Source: Imbricaverruca yamaguchii
Taxonomy: Eukaryota; Arthropoda; Thecostraca; Neoverrucidae
Assembly (NCBI GenBank): GCA_034440575.1
Contig: JAOTOL010001159.1
Location: forward strand, 62,001 to 126,000
DNA length: 64,000 bases
Direction of reading: 5' to 3'
Made by a program: the position numbers and the translations under genes. Below, one piece after another: positions 25,301-38,285 of the stretch (position 1 is its first letter; every line of letters starts with the position of its first letter). The notes below the pieces were generated by a model. That model was not told where the DNA came from, ran no database searches, and saw nothing but the letters and a program-made list of their open reading frames with translations.

Positions 25301-25837
25301 ATCTTCTGCTTCCGTGCTCGTTCTTCAGTCCTGTCTTATATTCAACTAGAGATCGTTACTCATCTCATGCTCTGCATTCCCGACGTTACTTTCCCTATCT
25401 TCAGCCTAGCCACATATCATCCTTTACGTTCGGATCATGAATATTAACACGAGTCAATGGTCATTTCCCACGGTCAAGCGGGAAACCAGGTGCACTTTGG
25501 CATGCGAAATGAGAACTGTCCCCGTCTAGTTTTAAGGCTTGGTACGTTATTCCATCCATGCTGATGTCATACAACTCTTTGCAACTCTCCACAATGAAAT
25601 GTTTCTTAACCCGTCCCGTCTCGGGGGGCCTTCAACCGCCCCCTCCCCCACCCCACCCCCCACCCCACCCCCCACCCCACCCCCCACCCTCACCCACCCC
25701 CACCCCCTCAAGTTTTTCGCGGATAGTCGACGAACGGCGAGGGGCAGCTGGCTCACATTTGGCATACCTTTTCCCACATCAATTTGGCATGCTGTTCCAA
25801 AATTTTGAAGTCCGGTCATCTAGGGTCAACGAGTTAG

Positions 25838-25846
25838 TCAAGGTCA
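25838..25846 (+). promoter_or_regulatory. TCAAGGTCA (FTZ-F1/ERR-type monomer site) in MITE B
   Basis: The site is conserved as TGACCTTGA at 52082-52090 in the inverted copy. AGGTCACCTC follows at 25851. The regulatory role is inferred only. Confidence 0.35.
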
Positions 25847-26311
25847 AATGAGGTCACCTCCAAAGAAGTTCAACCAGTCGTCACGCTTTAACGGATGCAA
25901 ATATTTTAATGCAACTTTCAGCGTTTGCTTATCTTTAGGGATGCAATAAAACGTATGAGTGGAATTTTTCATTTTTTTCGTTTTGACTACATATAAATGT
26001 TGCGTAATTGCCAAATTGCAGTTCAAATAGAGGATTCTGGCTAAAGTAAACATTTTTTATTAGGACAAGTTGTCTTCCAACAACGTTTCTCAGTTTGCTC
26101 AAGCCATTGGAAAAGGAAAATTTAAAAAAACTTGAAAGCTCAAAACTTTGAAATTTTGAACAATGTTTTTTGGGGGCAAGCACTGGTCGATTTCGCTGTC
26201 CTTTTTTCATTCCAAATAAATTTTGTTTTTTCATATATCCCCAAAAATGAACTCCCCCAGAGCCAAAAACATAATGTAAGTCGTGAAAAGTCGTGAAAAT
26301 CTAGCCCCCTG

Positions 26312-26321
26312 GTGACGTCAC
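26312..26321. promoter_or_regulatory. CRE/ATF-type palindrome GTGACGTCAC in MITE B
   Basis: A perfect 10-bp palindrome containing the TGACGTCA consensus, also present in the other copy at 51583-51592. Confidence 0.35.
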
Positions 26322-26502
26322 TTTTAGGGGGAAATTATTTTGCGGGTGGACCCGGACCCTACTCGTCGAGCGCTCTCGGATGATATCTCTTTCGTTTTCG
26401 TGCGATGCTTAGCTTGGATTTTAGATGGGGGTTACTAACCGTCGCCCCCCCCCCCCCCGAGACGAGGTGTGAGGATTTTACCGGAAAGACGGCGCAGGTT
26501 AA

Positions 26503-28009
26503 TGTCCCCTCTAATCGTGGATACTACTGAATAATGAGCAGTGTCGTCGATTCCAGCAAGATTATTGGACTGATAAAGTATGTACAATGCTTGCAATTCA
26601 TACATAATAATTGCAATTCAATAAGAATATTGGCAATTTCTTCATTAGCAAAAGAAGGCGCATGGCCTATGTGGCACACGCTGATATGCCTAGTGGTCGT
26701 TGGACTGATATCATACGAACTCATGTGATTCAGCAGTCCTAGATGCAGGTGGTACAAAATTGAAGAAGCATGTGTATCACCAGCCACCTATGCGTGGGTC
26801 ATTGAATCAAGCGTTGGTCATTCAAAGCGGAAGGAGCAGTTGCTGCTGTAATTTGTACTTTGTCGACTCTCACGAATGTGAACACGCCCTCGGGAGACTT
26901 CGCATTCCCACACCGAGCCGACTTCCGACGAGAGTTGCGGGCAACTCGTGCGTCAGTACCGAACGCGCGCATTGCTGTTCAAAATGCAGCAGAGGCGGTT
27001 GTCAACACCGACTTCGCTGCGTACCTGGCATACAGAAACGTCCAACCATTTCACAGTGGGATCGTTTGTACAGCAGAGGCTTGCGGGATTCGTCACGGGA
27101 ATGATGCATCACGAACAACATGCATGTACCACGGGCAGTCGAGATCCGATCATCTAGAGGTGCCGATATTGGTCACAAATAACGGCTGCCGACAGAGTGA
27201 ACGTGCTGCGACTGCCACCAGAGGGGACGTGAGACGGCTGCCAATGAGCTGACTCCAGATAGCTCTTGGCGGGGTCCGGCGCCGCCACGACTGCTGTAGA
27301 CCGAAGCTGGAGATATTGCAGTCCATGTCGCCTTATGGTGGCTGGTTGGCCAAAGCCAGCGAAGCAGAAGAAGCCGGAGGGTCCACTGGCGAGCGCACTG
27401 TGGCGACTGTGTCGGCCGAGAGCGCGACGGCCCCAGAAATATTCCCGGGTGGAATCACCGCCGATAGCAGCAGCAGTGCCACGCAGAATTGCCACTCGTG
27501 GAAGGGCCGAGTGGAGGCGTCAGCAGAAGTTGCCATAGTTCGGTCGGAGAGCGAAGTTGAGACAAAATGCGCCGCTGCTCCACCCACACCGGCCGCACTC
27601 CTGAGTTCAGACCTCATCCGGCGCGCTGTCAGAGCTTTGCTCACGTCAGTTAAATGGCGTGCTCTGTGTAAACATTGCCTCACAGTATCCAGCAGTAAAG
27701 TATCGAGAAGACCTATCAGAAAGCACATCACAGTGGATCCGACAACGTACGGGCGTGGTAACGGCGGAAGAGATCACCCGCTGGATCGCTGAACCCGGGC
27801 CGGCCGACACCTCAATCTGCGATGGTTTAAGGCGTCGTCCTGAAGCCCGCGACTGGGGGAGGGTCACTCGCTTCCTCGGGCAGTGATAGTGAAACAACCT
27901 CTCGCGGTCCCGCCTCAGATGAGCCGCTATGTCTCGCCTAAAAACAGCTGGTGGTGCACTGCAGTCGTCTGTCAGCTGATTCCGTTCCGGGCACAATAAT
28001 GTGGACGTC
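26503..28009. other. Intronic, two unassigned open frames
   Basis: Open frames at 26860-27252 (130 codons, +) and 27316-27792 (158 codons, +) have fairly ordinary residue composition but no motif I can assign. I do not call them genes. Confidence 0.25.
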
Positions 28010-28198
28010 CAGGGCAGGATTTCGTGGACATCACAGGCAGAGTTGTGTGGACGTCCCGGGTAGAACTGTGTGGACGTCCCGGGCAGAATTGTGTGGACGT
28101 CCCGAGTAGAATTGCGTGGATGTCCCGGGTATAATTGTATGGATGTCACGGGAAGAATCGTTTAGACGTCCCAGGCAGAACTGTGTGGACGCCATGGA
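28010..28198. repeat. 23-bp minisatellite, about 8 degenerate copies
   Basis: TGTGTGGACGTCCCGGGCAG and variants repeat at 23-bp steps. Confidence 0.9.
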
Positions 28199-29987
28199 CA
28201 CCTGCTGATCTGTTGGATCTGGAAAGGCGGGCCGGCACAAGTCGGCCACCGTGGATGGCCGTCGGGCTTTGGCTGTATAAAGATGGTGGTGGGAATATAG
28301 ACTCTGAATAGTTTCTCGGACATTGTCCTTTACGAAGACGAAATAGATGGAATTTTCGCATTGGACACTTAAACTCGTCAATGAACTGTGTTGTCACACA
28401 TCAAATTTCCTGCAAATATTTGTGACGGGGCAAGGAAGAAAGGGTTACTATGGAAACGCTACGTGTTAAAAACCTGGAATAGTTTGACGGGGAAGCATGC
28501 ATCATTTGGAGAAGAGCTTGGAGCATTCCTAGAAGTAGAAGAAATGATTATCGAGAAGCCAGCCTCCCCTTAAAACTACGCAAAATGTTTACGAGGCTCT
28601 CCGCCAAATCCCAAACTGTGTCGACAGCCTTTGGCTATCTCTAACCTGATATGGGGTTGATCCAATGTGGGCCCGGGGTATGAAGATTTGAAGTATGAAG
28701 ATTGTATGTATGAATTATTTGAAGTATGAAGATTACCCTCCATATCCATGGAAATACGGCGTACCTCTGACTGGAAAAGGTGACCCTCTGAGTAGAAAAT
28801 GAGCACCTTCAGGAGCAATCGAGTGCATCGCCTTGAAGTTGCCTTATACAGTCGACCCTTTATGGGGAATTGTGGCCATTACAGAGAAGTGCCTCCCACC
28901 ATCAGAATTGCTGGATGAACAGGAAACAGGGAATGTGCTTACTCTGGTGAACAGGGAATGTGCATGCTTCCGAAGTATCGGCCTTCGAGCAGAGCTACCA
29001 AGCATCTCACGCCATATAAACGCTGAAATAACGCCCAAAAACGGACAACTCTCTCACTTCCGACGATACCGAAACAATAACTGTTTCGGTACTGCCAACG
29101 CCAGCTAATATTGATCTGCGGGTGTTAAATGAGAAGTAAAGCACGAGTTTCAATCACAGGCATCGTTCGCCTCATCATCACCGCTACCGCTGCATGACGT
29201 GATGTTGGCTGAAGCAAATAGCAACCACCGAAACATTAGTCAAATGAAAGCCTTCACGCCCAGGTGCGAGTCGTAGCAAATCACAACCTCGCCGAAGCCA
29301 TGTATCAGCTCAGGTACACATGATGCAGCCAGAGGAAACCATCACTGCTTATATCTCAGTCCGAGTATTAATCAAATGTACAGTGTGTCAGCCAAATGAA
29401 AATTCAGACCCTCGCATGCCAGGGAAAGGAAGACACAGATACACAGACGCAAGTCAAAGTTCAAGGAATGATCAAATTCATAAACATCGGCGGAAAAGAG
29501 TCATAAATACGCAAATGTCAATCAGAGAAAATCGACCTTTCCAAATTTCATCTATGAAACACTTCAACTGTGCATATGTCGATCAGAGGTAGGCCTAGTT
29601 GTGCGGGTTTCAGCCTCTTTTCTGAGTGTCTTCTATTTCATCCGCAATTATTTGACTACTTCAGTGGGGTTCCTTTCAGAAAGACATTCCAGAACTTTTA
29701 CAGCTCCTCTCCCGGGAACGGAATTGAACACTTAAACCATAACTGATCAAAAGATGTCTTATTATTAGGAATTATTCAGACAACCGCATGCACTCCAGCT
29801 CGGATGAGAAATTTCCATCTCACCGGCGGATTAAGGCTCCCGAGGGCTCCCGACTGTCCGAACCGTTACATGATTCCTACTTCAAAGGCAGCGCCTCATT
29901 ACCATACATATATGTCTTGCCCTGCCCCAGCCTCTCTGGCATCTGACACTGTTATATTTCCTTCTTCCTACCTTTCATCCTATTTCT
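28199..29987. other. Intronic, nothing recognised
   Basis: A small TGAAGTATGAAGATT repeat lies at about 28678-28740. Nothing else was recognised. Confidence 0.4.
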
Positions 29988-29996
29988 GTATATATG

Positions 29997-30078
<82 letters not shown>

Positions 30079-30096
30079 GATATATATATATATATC
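29988..30096. repeat. (AT)n microsatellite
   Basis: A TA/AT run with a few GTAT interruptions. Confidence 0.97.
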
Positions 30097-30296
30097 TTAC
30101 CCACCCTCTCGCCTTTCTCGCTCTTCCTCTTGCTCTCGCTCTCACCGGCTAGGAACCGCAAGGCCTGAACCGAGCTTCAGTCGCAGCCGGCCCACAGCTA
30201 TAGTGTTATGCCACAATAGCCATCGAAGATCTTAGCAGCTGCTGTATGATCAGTAAAGCAACCGACACGGCGGCGTTCACCACGCTGAGTTGACCC

Positions 30297-31170
30297 GTCG
30301 GCTGGAGCAAACCTCCCTGGGCTCGCCAACGGCTGGCGTAGCCTCCCTGAGCTCACCAGCGACTGGCGTAACCTCCCTGGGCTCGCCAACGGCTGGCGTA
30401 ACCTCCCTGAGCTCACCAGCGACTGGCGTAACCTCCCTGGGCTCACCAGCGGCTGGCGTAACCTCCCTGGGCTCGCCAGCGGCTGGCGTAACCTCCCTGG
30501 GCTCGCCACTGGCTGGCGTAACCTCCCTGGGCTCGCCACTGGCTGGCGTAACATCCCTGGGCTCGCCACTGGCTGGCGTAACCTTCTGGGCTCGCCACTG
30601 GCTGGCGTAACATCCCTGGGCTCACCAGCGACTGGCGTAACCTCCCTGGGCTCACCAGCGGCTGGCGTAACCTCCCTGGGCTCGCCACTGGCTGGCGTAA
30701 CCTCTCTGGGCTCGCCACTGGCTGGCGTAACATCCCTGGGCTCGCCACTGGCTGGCGTAACATCCCTGGGCTCGCCAACGGCTGGCGTAACCTCCCTGGG
30801 CTCGCCACTGGCTGGCGTAACATCACTGGGCTCGCCACTGGCTGGCGTAACCTCTCTGGGCTCGCCACTGGCTGGCGTAACATCCCTGGGCTCGCCACTG
30901 GCTGGCGTAACATCCCTGGGCTCGCCACTGGCTGGCGTAACATCCCTGGGCTCGCCACTGGCTGGCGTAACATCCCTGGGCTCGCCACTGGCTGGCGTAA
31001 CCTCTCTGGGCTCGCCACTGGCTGGCGTAACATCCCTGGGCTCGCCACTGGCTGGCGTAACCTCTCTGGGCTCGCCACTGGCTGGCGTAACATCCCTGGG
31101 CTCGCCACTGGCTGACGTAACCTCCCTGGGCTCGCCACTGGCTGGCGTAACATCCCTGGGCTCCCTGATA
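30297..31170. repeat. 30-bp minisatellite, about 29 copies
   Basis: GCTGGCGTAACATCCCTGGG followed by CTCGCCACTG forms a 30-bp unit with recurrent variants (acctcc or acatcc; cactgg, cagcgg or caacgg). Because 30 is a multiple of three, frames stay open on both strands. The 327- and 236-codon minus ORFs are decapeptide repeats with no supporting gene context. Confidence 0.96.
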
Positions 31171-31405
31171 TGCTGATGCAACCTCTCTAGGCTCCCTCTC
31201 CGGTTTGTGTAACCGCACTAGGCTTCCTGGTCGGCTGGTGCAACCTTCCTGGGTTCCCTGGTCGGCTGGTTGAACCTCCCTGTACTCCCTTGCCGGCTGG
31301 TGCAACCTCCCTGGACTTCCTCGCCGCCTGGTGCAACCTCCCTGGGTCCCCTTGCTAACCGGTACAAGTTCTCTAACGGTCGCCACATACTCTTGACGGC
31401 TAACA
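31171..31405. repeat. Degenerate continuation of the 30-bp array
   Basis: GCAACCTCCCTGG, GGCTGGTG and related motifs recur at about 30-bp steps with heavy divergence. Confidence 0.7.
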
Positions 31406-31409
31406 GGAA

Positions 31410-31625
31410 CCCTGGTGGCCGTCCCACGCCCCCTGACCACCACCGCACTCCCCCTGATGGCCGTCCCAAGCCCCCTGACCACTGCCGCACTCCCCCTGGA
31501 GGCCGTCCTACGCCCCCTGACCACCGCCGCACTCCACCTGGAGGCCGTCCCACGCCTCCTGACTACTGCCGCACTCGCCCTGGCGGCTTCCCCACGCCAT
31601 CTGCCGGCCGTCACACACTCCATGA
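31410..31625. repeat. 42-bp minisatellite, about 4-5 copies
   Basis: GGCCGTCCCACGCCCCCTGA recurs at about 31418, 31460, 31502 and 31544. Confidence 0.9.
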
Positions 31626-31754
31626 CGGCTGGCACAGGTATACTGCCTGTTGTCTGGTGGCTGATGGAAGTTCCCTAGCCTGTATCACGCACCCGCGACT
31701 CATAAAGCCCCTTGGTTCTCTGGCGGAGGACAGAGGCTTTTTCGACTTTCTGGC

Positions 31755-31912
31755 CGCCGACACAGGCTCTGCGGCGGCTGTCTCTCGGGCTTTGTGGTGG
31801 CCCACACAGGCTCTGCGGCGGCTGGCCCACGTTCTGTGGCAGCTGTCTCTCGGGCTCTGTGGTGGCCCACACGGGCTCTGCGGCGCCTGGCCCACGTTCT
31901 GTGGCGGCTGAT
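31755..31912. repeat. 65-bp tandem duplication
   Basis: TCTCTCGGGCT at 31781 and 31846 starts two similar units containing GTGGTGGCCCACAC and GGCCCACGTTCTGTGGC. Confidence 0.88.
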
Positions 31913-32465
31913 GCAACCTGCTGACGGCTGTTACAGGAACACGTACAAGCAGGTAATTATACTTATTCACGAAATCTCCCAGACGCAGTAAAATGTTATG
32001 AGCCACATGTCAGAGATGTACCAAGCTAAACATGGCGAGCATCTCAAACAACGCGACTTCTTGATGTCATAGTTAAGCAATTTCAGATGGAAAATTTTTG
32101 AACTATTACCAGCAAGGCATACAATCGTATTACTTTTCGCTGAACAGATGACATCCAACCATTCATATAAAGTGCGCATTTGCCATACCTCTCAGACTGA
32201 CATTTGTCACATGCGAATATCTGACAGCAAGTCATGAGCACATTACTAATTTGGAGCACTTCTCCGGGTTACAAAACGGCCAATAGGTCGTAATCCCTTC
32301 GCAAACAAGACCGCACACTGCCCTTTCCTGCGCGTCCGAAACCATGTCCTGGTCCATAGATCACGGCCGCCCGGTCGTTCTCAAGCCCGGATGGCCCATA
32401 AGCTAAGTATCGATCTCGAGCAGCATGGCCAGCCTTTTGAGGTCGCGCACAGCATGCATTTGCCA
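31913..32465. other. Intronic, nothing recognised
   Basis: Unique-looking sequence between two arrays. Confidence 0.4.
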
Positions 32466-33238
32466 GTAGTCGCGCTGTGTGCTGGTCGGGAGTCGTCCTG
32501 TGTGCTGGTCGGGAGTCCTGTGTGCTGGTCGGGAGTCGTCCTGTGTGCTGGTCGGTAGTCGCCATGTGTGCGGATCAGTAGTCGCCCTGTGTGAAGTTCG
32601 GTAGTCGCCATGTGTGCGGGTCGGTAGTCGCCCTGTGTGCGGATCAGTAGTCGCCCTGTGTGAAGTTCGGTAGTCGCCATGTGTGCGGGTCAGTAGTCGC
32701 CCTGTGTGAAGTTCGGTAGTCGCCATGTGTGCGGGTCGGTAGTCGCCCTGTGTGCGGATCAGTAGTCGCCCTGTGTGAAGTTCGGTAGTGGCCATGTGTG
32801 CGGATCAGTAGTCGCCCTGTGTGCGGGTCGGTAATCGCCATGTGTGCGGATCAGTAGTCGCCCTGTGTGAAGTTCGGTAGTCGCCATGTGTGCGGGTCGG
32901 TAGTCGCCCTGTGTGCGGAACAGTAGTCGCCCTGTGTGAAGTTCGGTAGTCGCCATGTGTGCGGGTCGGTAGTCGCTCTGTATGCGGATCAGTAGTCCCC
33001 GTGTGCTGGTCGGGAATCACCCTGTATGAATGTCAGTAGACACCCTGTGTACGGATCAGTAGTCGCCCTGTACGAAGGTCAGTAGTCACCCTGTGTACGG
33101 ATCAGAAGGCGCCCTGTGTGAAGGTCAGTAGTCCTTCTAAGTGAGAGTCGGTAGTCGCCCTGTGTGCGGGTCGGTAGTTGCCTTGTATACGGATCAGTAG
33201 TCGCCCTGGGTGAGGGTCGGCAATCGCCCTGTGTACTG
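32466..33238. repeat. 23-bp minisatellite with a 69-bp higher-order unit
   Basis: GTAGTCGCCCTGTGTG plus a variable tail (cgggtcg, cggatca or aagttcg) repeats every 23 bp. Three variants recur in a fixed order, giving a 69-bp higher-order period in the middle. The edges are degenerate. Confidence 0.94.
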
Positions 33239-33849
33239 CGAAATACGAATAGAAATTTGGCGATGACTTAATTTTCTACTTCGATTTTCAACTTTGAAAT
33301 ATTTTTCCAGTAAAACGTTTTACATATAACCAAATATTTCCCGGTAGAAGTATCAGACAATCATCCCAATTAGCTTTCTCCAGCTGAAGTATTTGAGTAC
33401 TCCCAATGCTAAAAAGAATATACCTACGGAAAATATAATCGCACCATATAATAAGCTTTAATGAGAGCTACCAAATGCGGACAATGTGCTGCAATTCTAA
33501 GTTGGAAGGCCCATAGGGCCAAAAAATAAAAGATGGCTGATAATTGACCTGACACTAAATCAAAGATTTCAATAATTCCAAAACATCAATGCGGCAGAAT
33601 TTTGTAATCCTATAACCACAACTCCGAACCTTTCACATAAGTTATCAATTGCCGATATAAGGGTTGATGATTTTTAGAGATTATTTGATCTGACCTAACC
33701 TGACGTCAAATGTTTTGGAAGTCCGAATTTTTGGACGGAAAGGTACATTGGATATCAATGCATTGCACCTTTGTGTGTTCGCCTGCAATCTCAGGCGAAC
33801 CGAGGAGGGGAAGGATAATCCACCCCTCCCCATTCTCGACGCGGGTTAA
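33239..33849. mobile_element. Truncated MITE-like element (element D), right end only
   Basis: AT-rich sequence ending in a C-rich patch and CGCGGG just before TTAA (33846-33849). Reverse-complemented, the terminus reads CCCGCGTCGAG, sharing CCCGCG with elements A and C. No left terminus was found, and the sequence runs directly into the 23-bp array. Confidence 0.5.
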
Positions 33850-35360
33850 GCACCAGTTTCACGGCCATGCTGCCCCACGAGCTGACGAAAAAACGATTGG
33901 CACTTTCAGGGCTGCACAGATATTAGGCCATGGTTGGAGAAGTGTCAGGACGCTTCCTTTGGGGTTTCCGGGGCGCTTGCTTTAGTTGGATGCTTCCATG
34001 TTTCTCAGGCCTTCCTCTAGAACCGCCAGGCCGTTCCTTTATACCGGTCAAGATGCCGTCTTTAGTTCATAGGGCGCATTTCTGCTGCTGTCAAAGACTC
34101 TTGATGCATCTTATGTGTCCCTCTGTGTTTGTCACAATTTATGCACAGGTGATTGTTACGGATGAAAAATTACCACGTATGACACCATCATGTATGGCAA
34201 AAGTCGCGTCATGTATACCAAATGACACGGATGGCACGCATGACATTATTTATATCCATGATGTATCCAACATGACAAAAATAAGACATGTCGAGTAGTA
34301 CAAAAGCAGCACTGGTGCAATGAATGCAAAGGAAATAATATGTGGATTCTTACTAGGCAATGTCACTAGCCAGGACACTATGGTTAAAATGCAATTATTG
34401 ACGTCGTTATATATTGCTATGTTGAGCACATCGATTTCATTTCTTTGGGAATAGCAAGATATTTCAGTGGCGAGTGCAGTTTCGGCGCATTTAATTGGTG
34501 TAAAGGCACAATGACAGTCGCAAAATGGTGTTGTCTAGTATGGGCGCAGTATGTTGTTCTTTATCGCAAACAGTTCTTATTTTGTCGCTTCCCGATTCCG
34601 CCTACGTACGGGTTGGGGTGGTGGCCCGTTGCGAGCTCCAGACAGAGCTGGTCGGCCGGCTCCTCAGTGCGCTCTGGTCATCCCGACTGACGTGGACCGG
34701 AGCGTGCGCCCACCCGTGAGCAGCTGGTAATAACACGACGACGGCGCCTCCGCCGGAAAACGGGCCACCGTTGAGCGACAGCCGGCGCGGCTCGACCGGC
34801 CGGGATCGGGGTCGGTCAGGTCGACCCGGCCGCCACCGGCCGTCGACTGGCCGGGGTCAGCGGCAGCGAACCGGCCACCACCGGCCGGGGTCAGCGGCAC
34901 TGACCCGGCCGCCTCTGACCGTGGGAGGACCGCCGCTGGTGTCGCTGATTTAGCAGCTGATTGAGTGGAACTGAGTTGCGTCTCCGCAATCATCGTCAGG
35001 AGCGGTGTGAATCCACCACCTGTGGCGGCCGGTGCGCCTGGCACCTGACGGCGGTAAGCTGTCGACTTCAATCAGCCCCGGCCGCTGCTCGCTGTGCGCT
35101 TTATCAGCACTCACAGCGTCTGACGAGCTACGGGGACGCCGTCGCAGGCTGTGTGCTGGTATCCTGCTGTGCTGCTGAGCGACATCCCACGGAGACATCC
35201 CACGTGACACTGTCCCGAAAGCAATGGGTTCCGCATCTTGTCCGCCCAAGTTCGTGTCACAGGAAGCGTTAAATGATTAAGAAAGCCGCTTAAATATTTG
35301 TTTCAAGCTGAGAGGGGCCGCCGGCGTAAAGGACCATTGAGCACCAATTCGGGCCGGAGC
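33850..35360. other. Intronic, nothing recognised
   Basis: Mixed, then GC-rich from 34.6 kb with CGGCCGCC-type short repetition. No coding signal. Confidence 0.4.
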
Positions 35361-35369
35361 GTAACGGCT

Positions 35370-35690
35370 GGACTGGATAGCGCCAGTATCAGCTCACTTT
35401 CGCTCCTCGACCTGACCGCTGTCATCCGGCGGGTGCTGGGCAGCACCAGTGTGAGCCCGCCTTCACCCCTCGACCTCACCGCTGTCATCCGACCGATACT
35501 GGACAGCGCCAGGATTAGCTTAGCGGCGCTCCTCGACCTGACCGCTGTCATCCGGCGGGTGCTGGGCAGCACCAGTGTGAGCCCGCCTTCACCCCTCGAC
35601 CTCACCGCTGTCATCCGACCGATACTGGACAGCGCCAGGATTAGCTTAGCGGCGCTGCTCGACCAGGCTGCTGTCATCCGGCGATGACAA
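35370..35690. repeat. 126-bp tandem repeat (2 x 63 bp), about 2.5 copies
   Basis: GCTCCTCGACCTGACCGCTG begins at 35402 and 35528. Each 126-bp unit is two diverged 63-bp halves sharing CGACCT and CCGCTGTCATCCG. Confidence 0.93.
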
Positions 35691-38198
35691 CAAAAAGCCG
35701 ACGCGCTGACGGCAGTGGTCAATCGGTCAAGTGGCACGCCGGCGTCGGCGCGGCGTAATACGACGCTCCGATGAGCGCCGGAGAGGTCCACAGACCCCCC
35801 CCCCCCCTCTGCCACGCTCTCAGCCCAGAGCCGGCCGTACCAGGGGCGCATGACATTGATCGGCAAGCCTCGCCATGACGCAAGCTCCCAGCTCACTTTA
35901 CCGCCAGAGGGCCGCGCAGCCGGTGGTGCGCCTTGGATGCAGGAATGCAAATATCTCACTAGATTCCCAGTCGGATTTCCGGTCGCTTAGGCGGAATTAA
36001 TCCAATACTGACGTCCGTGCCAGTCCTAGGAAGGCCAATTGTGCTCATTTGTAGAGCAATTAGATCATCTATATAAGTTGGAATTAGTGTTCTGTGGCGG
36101 GCGCTTCTATGAACGGCGTAGGACTACCCACTCACCCACTTACTCATGTTAAGTTATAGTAATTTGGGCACGAGGAAAGTCGATTAGGGTGCTCGTGCAT
36201 TGTCAACTTTGTCCATGCACTGCGACGGCGCCCAGTGAACGTTTCCGTTTGCTATTGATGACTGGCGTCGTGCGTGTGCGTCCGCTCCCTTTGCCAAGGC
36301 TATCAATTTCACCAGAGGCCGCCGACCTTTAACGCGACAGCAGCGCCCACGTCGAAGGCACTCGCTCGAGTTTGAGAGCCCCGGAAGCCCCAAGCGGATC
36401 TCAATCGAGCTGTTCCTTCACTATTATCGTCCCATTTCAAGTTGGCGTGAGAAAAACAATACTGGCGCTGCGACCGCCTTCGGTTGGCAGACGTCTGCTA
36501 TAGCCAAGCGTCCGCACACGACAGGAAAACGACAACAGAGCGACAGAAACGGCGACAGCGCCACTCCCCGAAAACAACTAACAGACAAGGAAATGAATGG
36601 GGTGGGGAAGGAAATTCCCTTCCCATTCACCAAAGCGTACTGTGCGGCATACTCAGTCGTTGTTCATTCCGCACTTGTAGTGTTGGCTCCTAGTTCGGTT
36701 GACTTGAGTGTCGGGTAGTTTCGCCGCACAGTTGAGGCACAGACATGGTAAACACGTCTGACTCGGCACCCGCTCTCGCTTTTCCAATCAAATTTTTCGT
36801 TTTCCTCCAAACGTATTTCGCATTATCCAATAAACCCGCAGGAGCGTAAGGGAGCGGCAGGGACCCGTCGTCCCTTGACAAGTTCTCAGTGTCGGTGTTT
36901 GCTGCTGTTCCTTTACGTTGGAGTTTTTAGCGGTGGTCCTCACTACTATGCATCGTTCGGTCCTTCGACCTTCGGTCCTTCGTTCGGCCCTGCAGGCGCA
37001 TATTATGGCACGGATTCGTGACTACGATGCGGCCATACTCATCCCGCGCGGCTGGACTCAGTATGAACTGGTGTGTGCTCTTGATTGAACGTGAGCCAGC
37101 GTCACCCGTGTTCGGCCGGGTTAGGAGCTGATTCGAATCACGAGCAGAGGACGGAGAGAGCTTGTGGATGTTCTGGTCAGCATCAAACCCGGCTATACGA
37201 GCTTGAACCAGTGCGCAATGAACCCAGCTGCAGGAGTCAGCATCACCGGGCATTGAACCAAGCCACACAAGTAAATACTTCCTCACATTGAACCCACCTG
37301 CACACTGACACCAGTCCACATCGCCTATGCTCAGTAACCGAAGCACCGATACACGACTTCCGAGCATATAGCGATCGATGGAAAACTGAGCACACTTACA
37401 CAACAACCAAGTCAAACACGGCAAATTGATGATGAGCCACGGCCGTGCCGCCGACCGGAAGCGGACAAGTACGCGCGAAGAAACGCCCACGCACACGTGT
37501 GCTTGGCTGTGACGTCATGACATCGCAGAATCCAGCCGCACGAGAGAGCATAAGTCTACCCTAACTCCAGCCACACCGAACCCATCTGTACGAGAACATC
37601 AGTCCACAGCGAACCCAGTCTCATGGGACACCAGTCCACACGGAATTCAGCCGCACGAGAACACCAGCCAATACTGAACCCATCTGCACAAGAACACCAG
37701 TCCACACTGAACCGACCCATGCGGTGCGAGCAGGGCTGCGTTGCAGCCAATCTGTGCCAAGTCATGTGGTGGCAGGACGATGTACCGTACCGAGGATCTT
37801 CGTTGCGGCCAGGTCCCCCACTGCGATCCGACCACGCCGACGTGCGTTCGACCGGCAGCACCGCTCAGAACAACAACCGCCAAGTACTGAGTGGTGGATT
37901 ATCGATGAAGCGGACGGCTGGAAAATTGAGCCCTGCCTATCGACACACGGCCCGAAGTCGTGCACGCAAACACCGCAGTCCGACTGCCGGCTGCGGCCGC
38001 GGAGGGGGCGGGGGTGGGGGTTGGGGAGGGCGGACGGAGGAGAGGGTGGCAGCACTTAATGGGCGCTGCAGCCACGCGCCGTGGTCGAGATGTCAGGTCA
38101 GATTAATCCTGCCTGCCACCCCCACCGTCCCTGCGTCGTGTCCGTCGGCGTGTCTGCCTGATCGACGACGCGTCTAATTAGGCCGGCTGTCGGCGGGC
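35691..38198. other. Intronic, nothing recognised
   Basis: Local motif repetition (CACCAGTCCACA, GAACCCA) lies at about 37200-37720. A G-rich run is at 38002-38036. No gene was recognised. Confidence 0.4.
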
Positions 38199-38285
38199 TC
38201 GTGCCGACAGCCCGGCTGACGGGCGTGCTGACAGCCCGGCTGACGGGCGTGCTGACAGCCCGGCTGACGGGCGTGCTGACAGGCG
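38199..38285. repeat. 24-bp tandem repeat, about 3.5 copies
   Basis: GCTGACAGCCCGGCTGACGG recurs every 24 bp. Confidence 0.93.

Larger units (their letters stand above)
25606..26502. mobile_element. TTAA-flanked MITE (element B)
   Basis: TTAA at 25606-25609 and 26499-26502 flank C/G-rich ends: CCCGTCCCGTCTCGG on the left and, reverse-complemented, CCTGCGCCGTCTTTCCGG on the right. The interior is AT-rich. The same element occurs in opposite orientation at 51407. A C-rich (CCCCAC)n expansion sits near the left end (25638-25706). There is no transposase ORF. Confidence 0.8.

Noticed and set aside
26860..27792. Two open frames of 130 and 158 codons (+)
   Set aside because: Composition is plausible but I recognise no motif, and they lie inside the receptor intron. 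A BLASTP hit would be needed to call them.
30297..31170. CRISPR-like array
   Set aside because: Units are head-to-tail without unique spacers and the window is clearly eukaryotic. The same applies to the 73-, 79- and 23-bp arrays.
30198..31181. 327-codon minus ORF with a decapeptide repeat (EPRDVTPASG)
   Set aside because: A mucin-like or collagen-like repeat protein was considered. The 30-bp unit keeps two minus frames and the plus strand open, and there is no signal peptide, unique terminus or codon bias.
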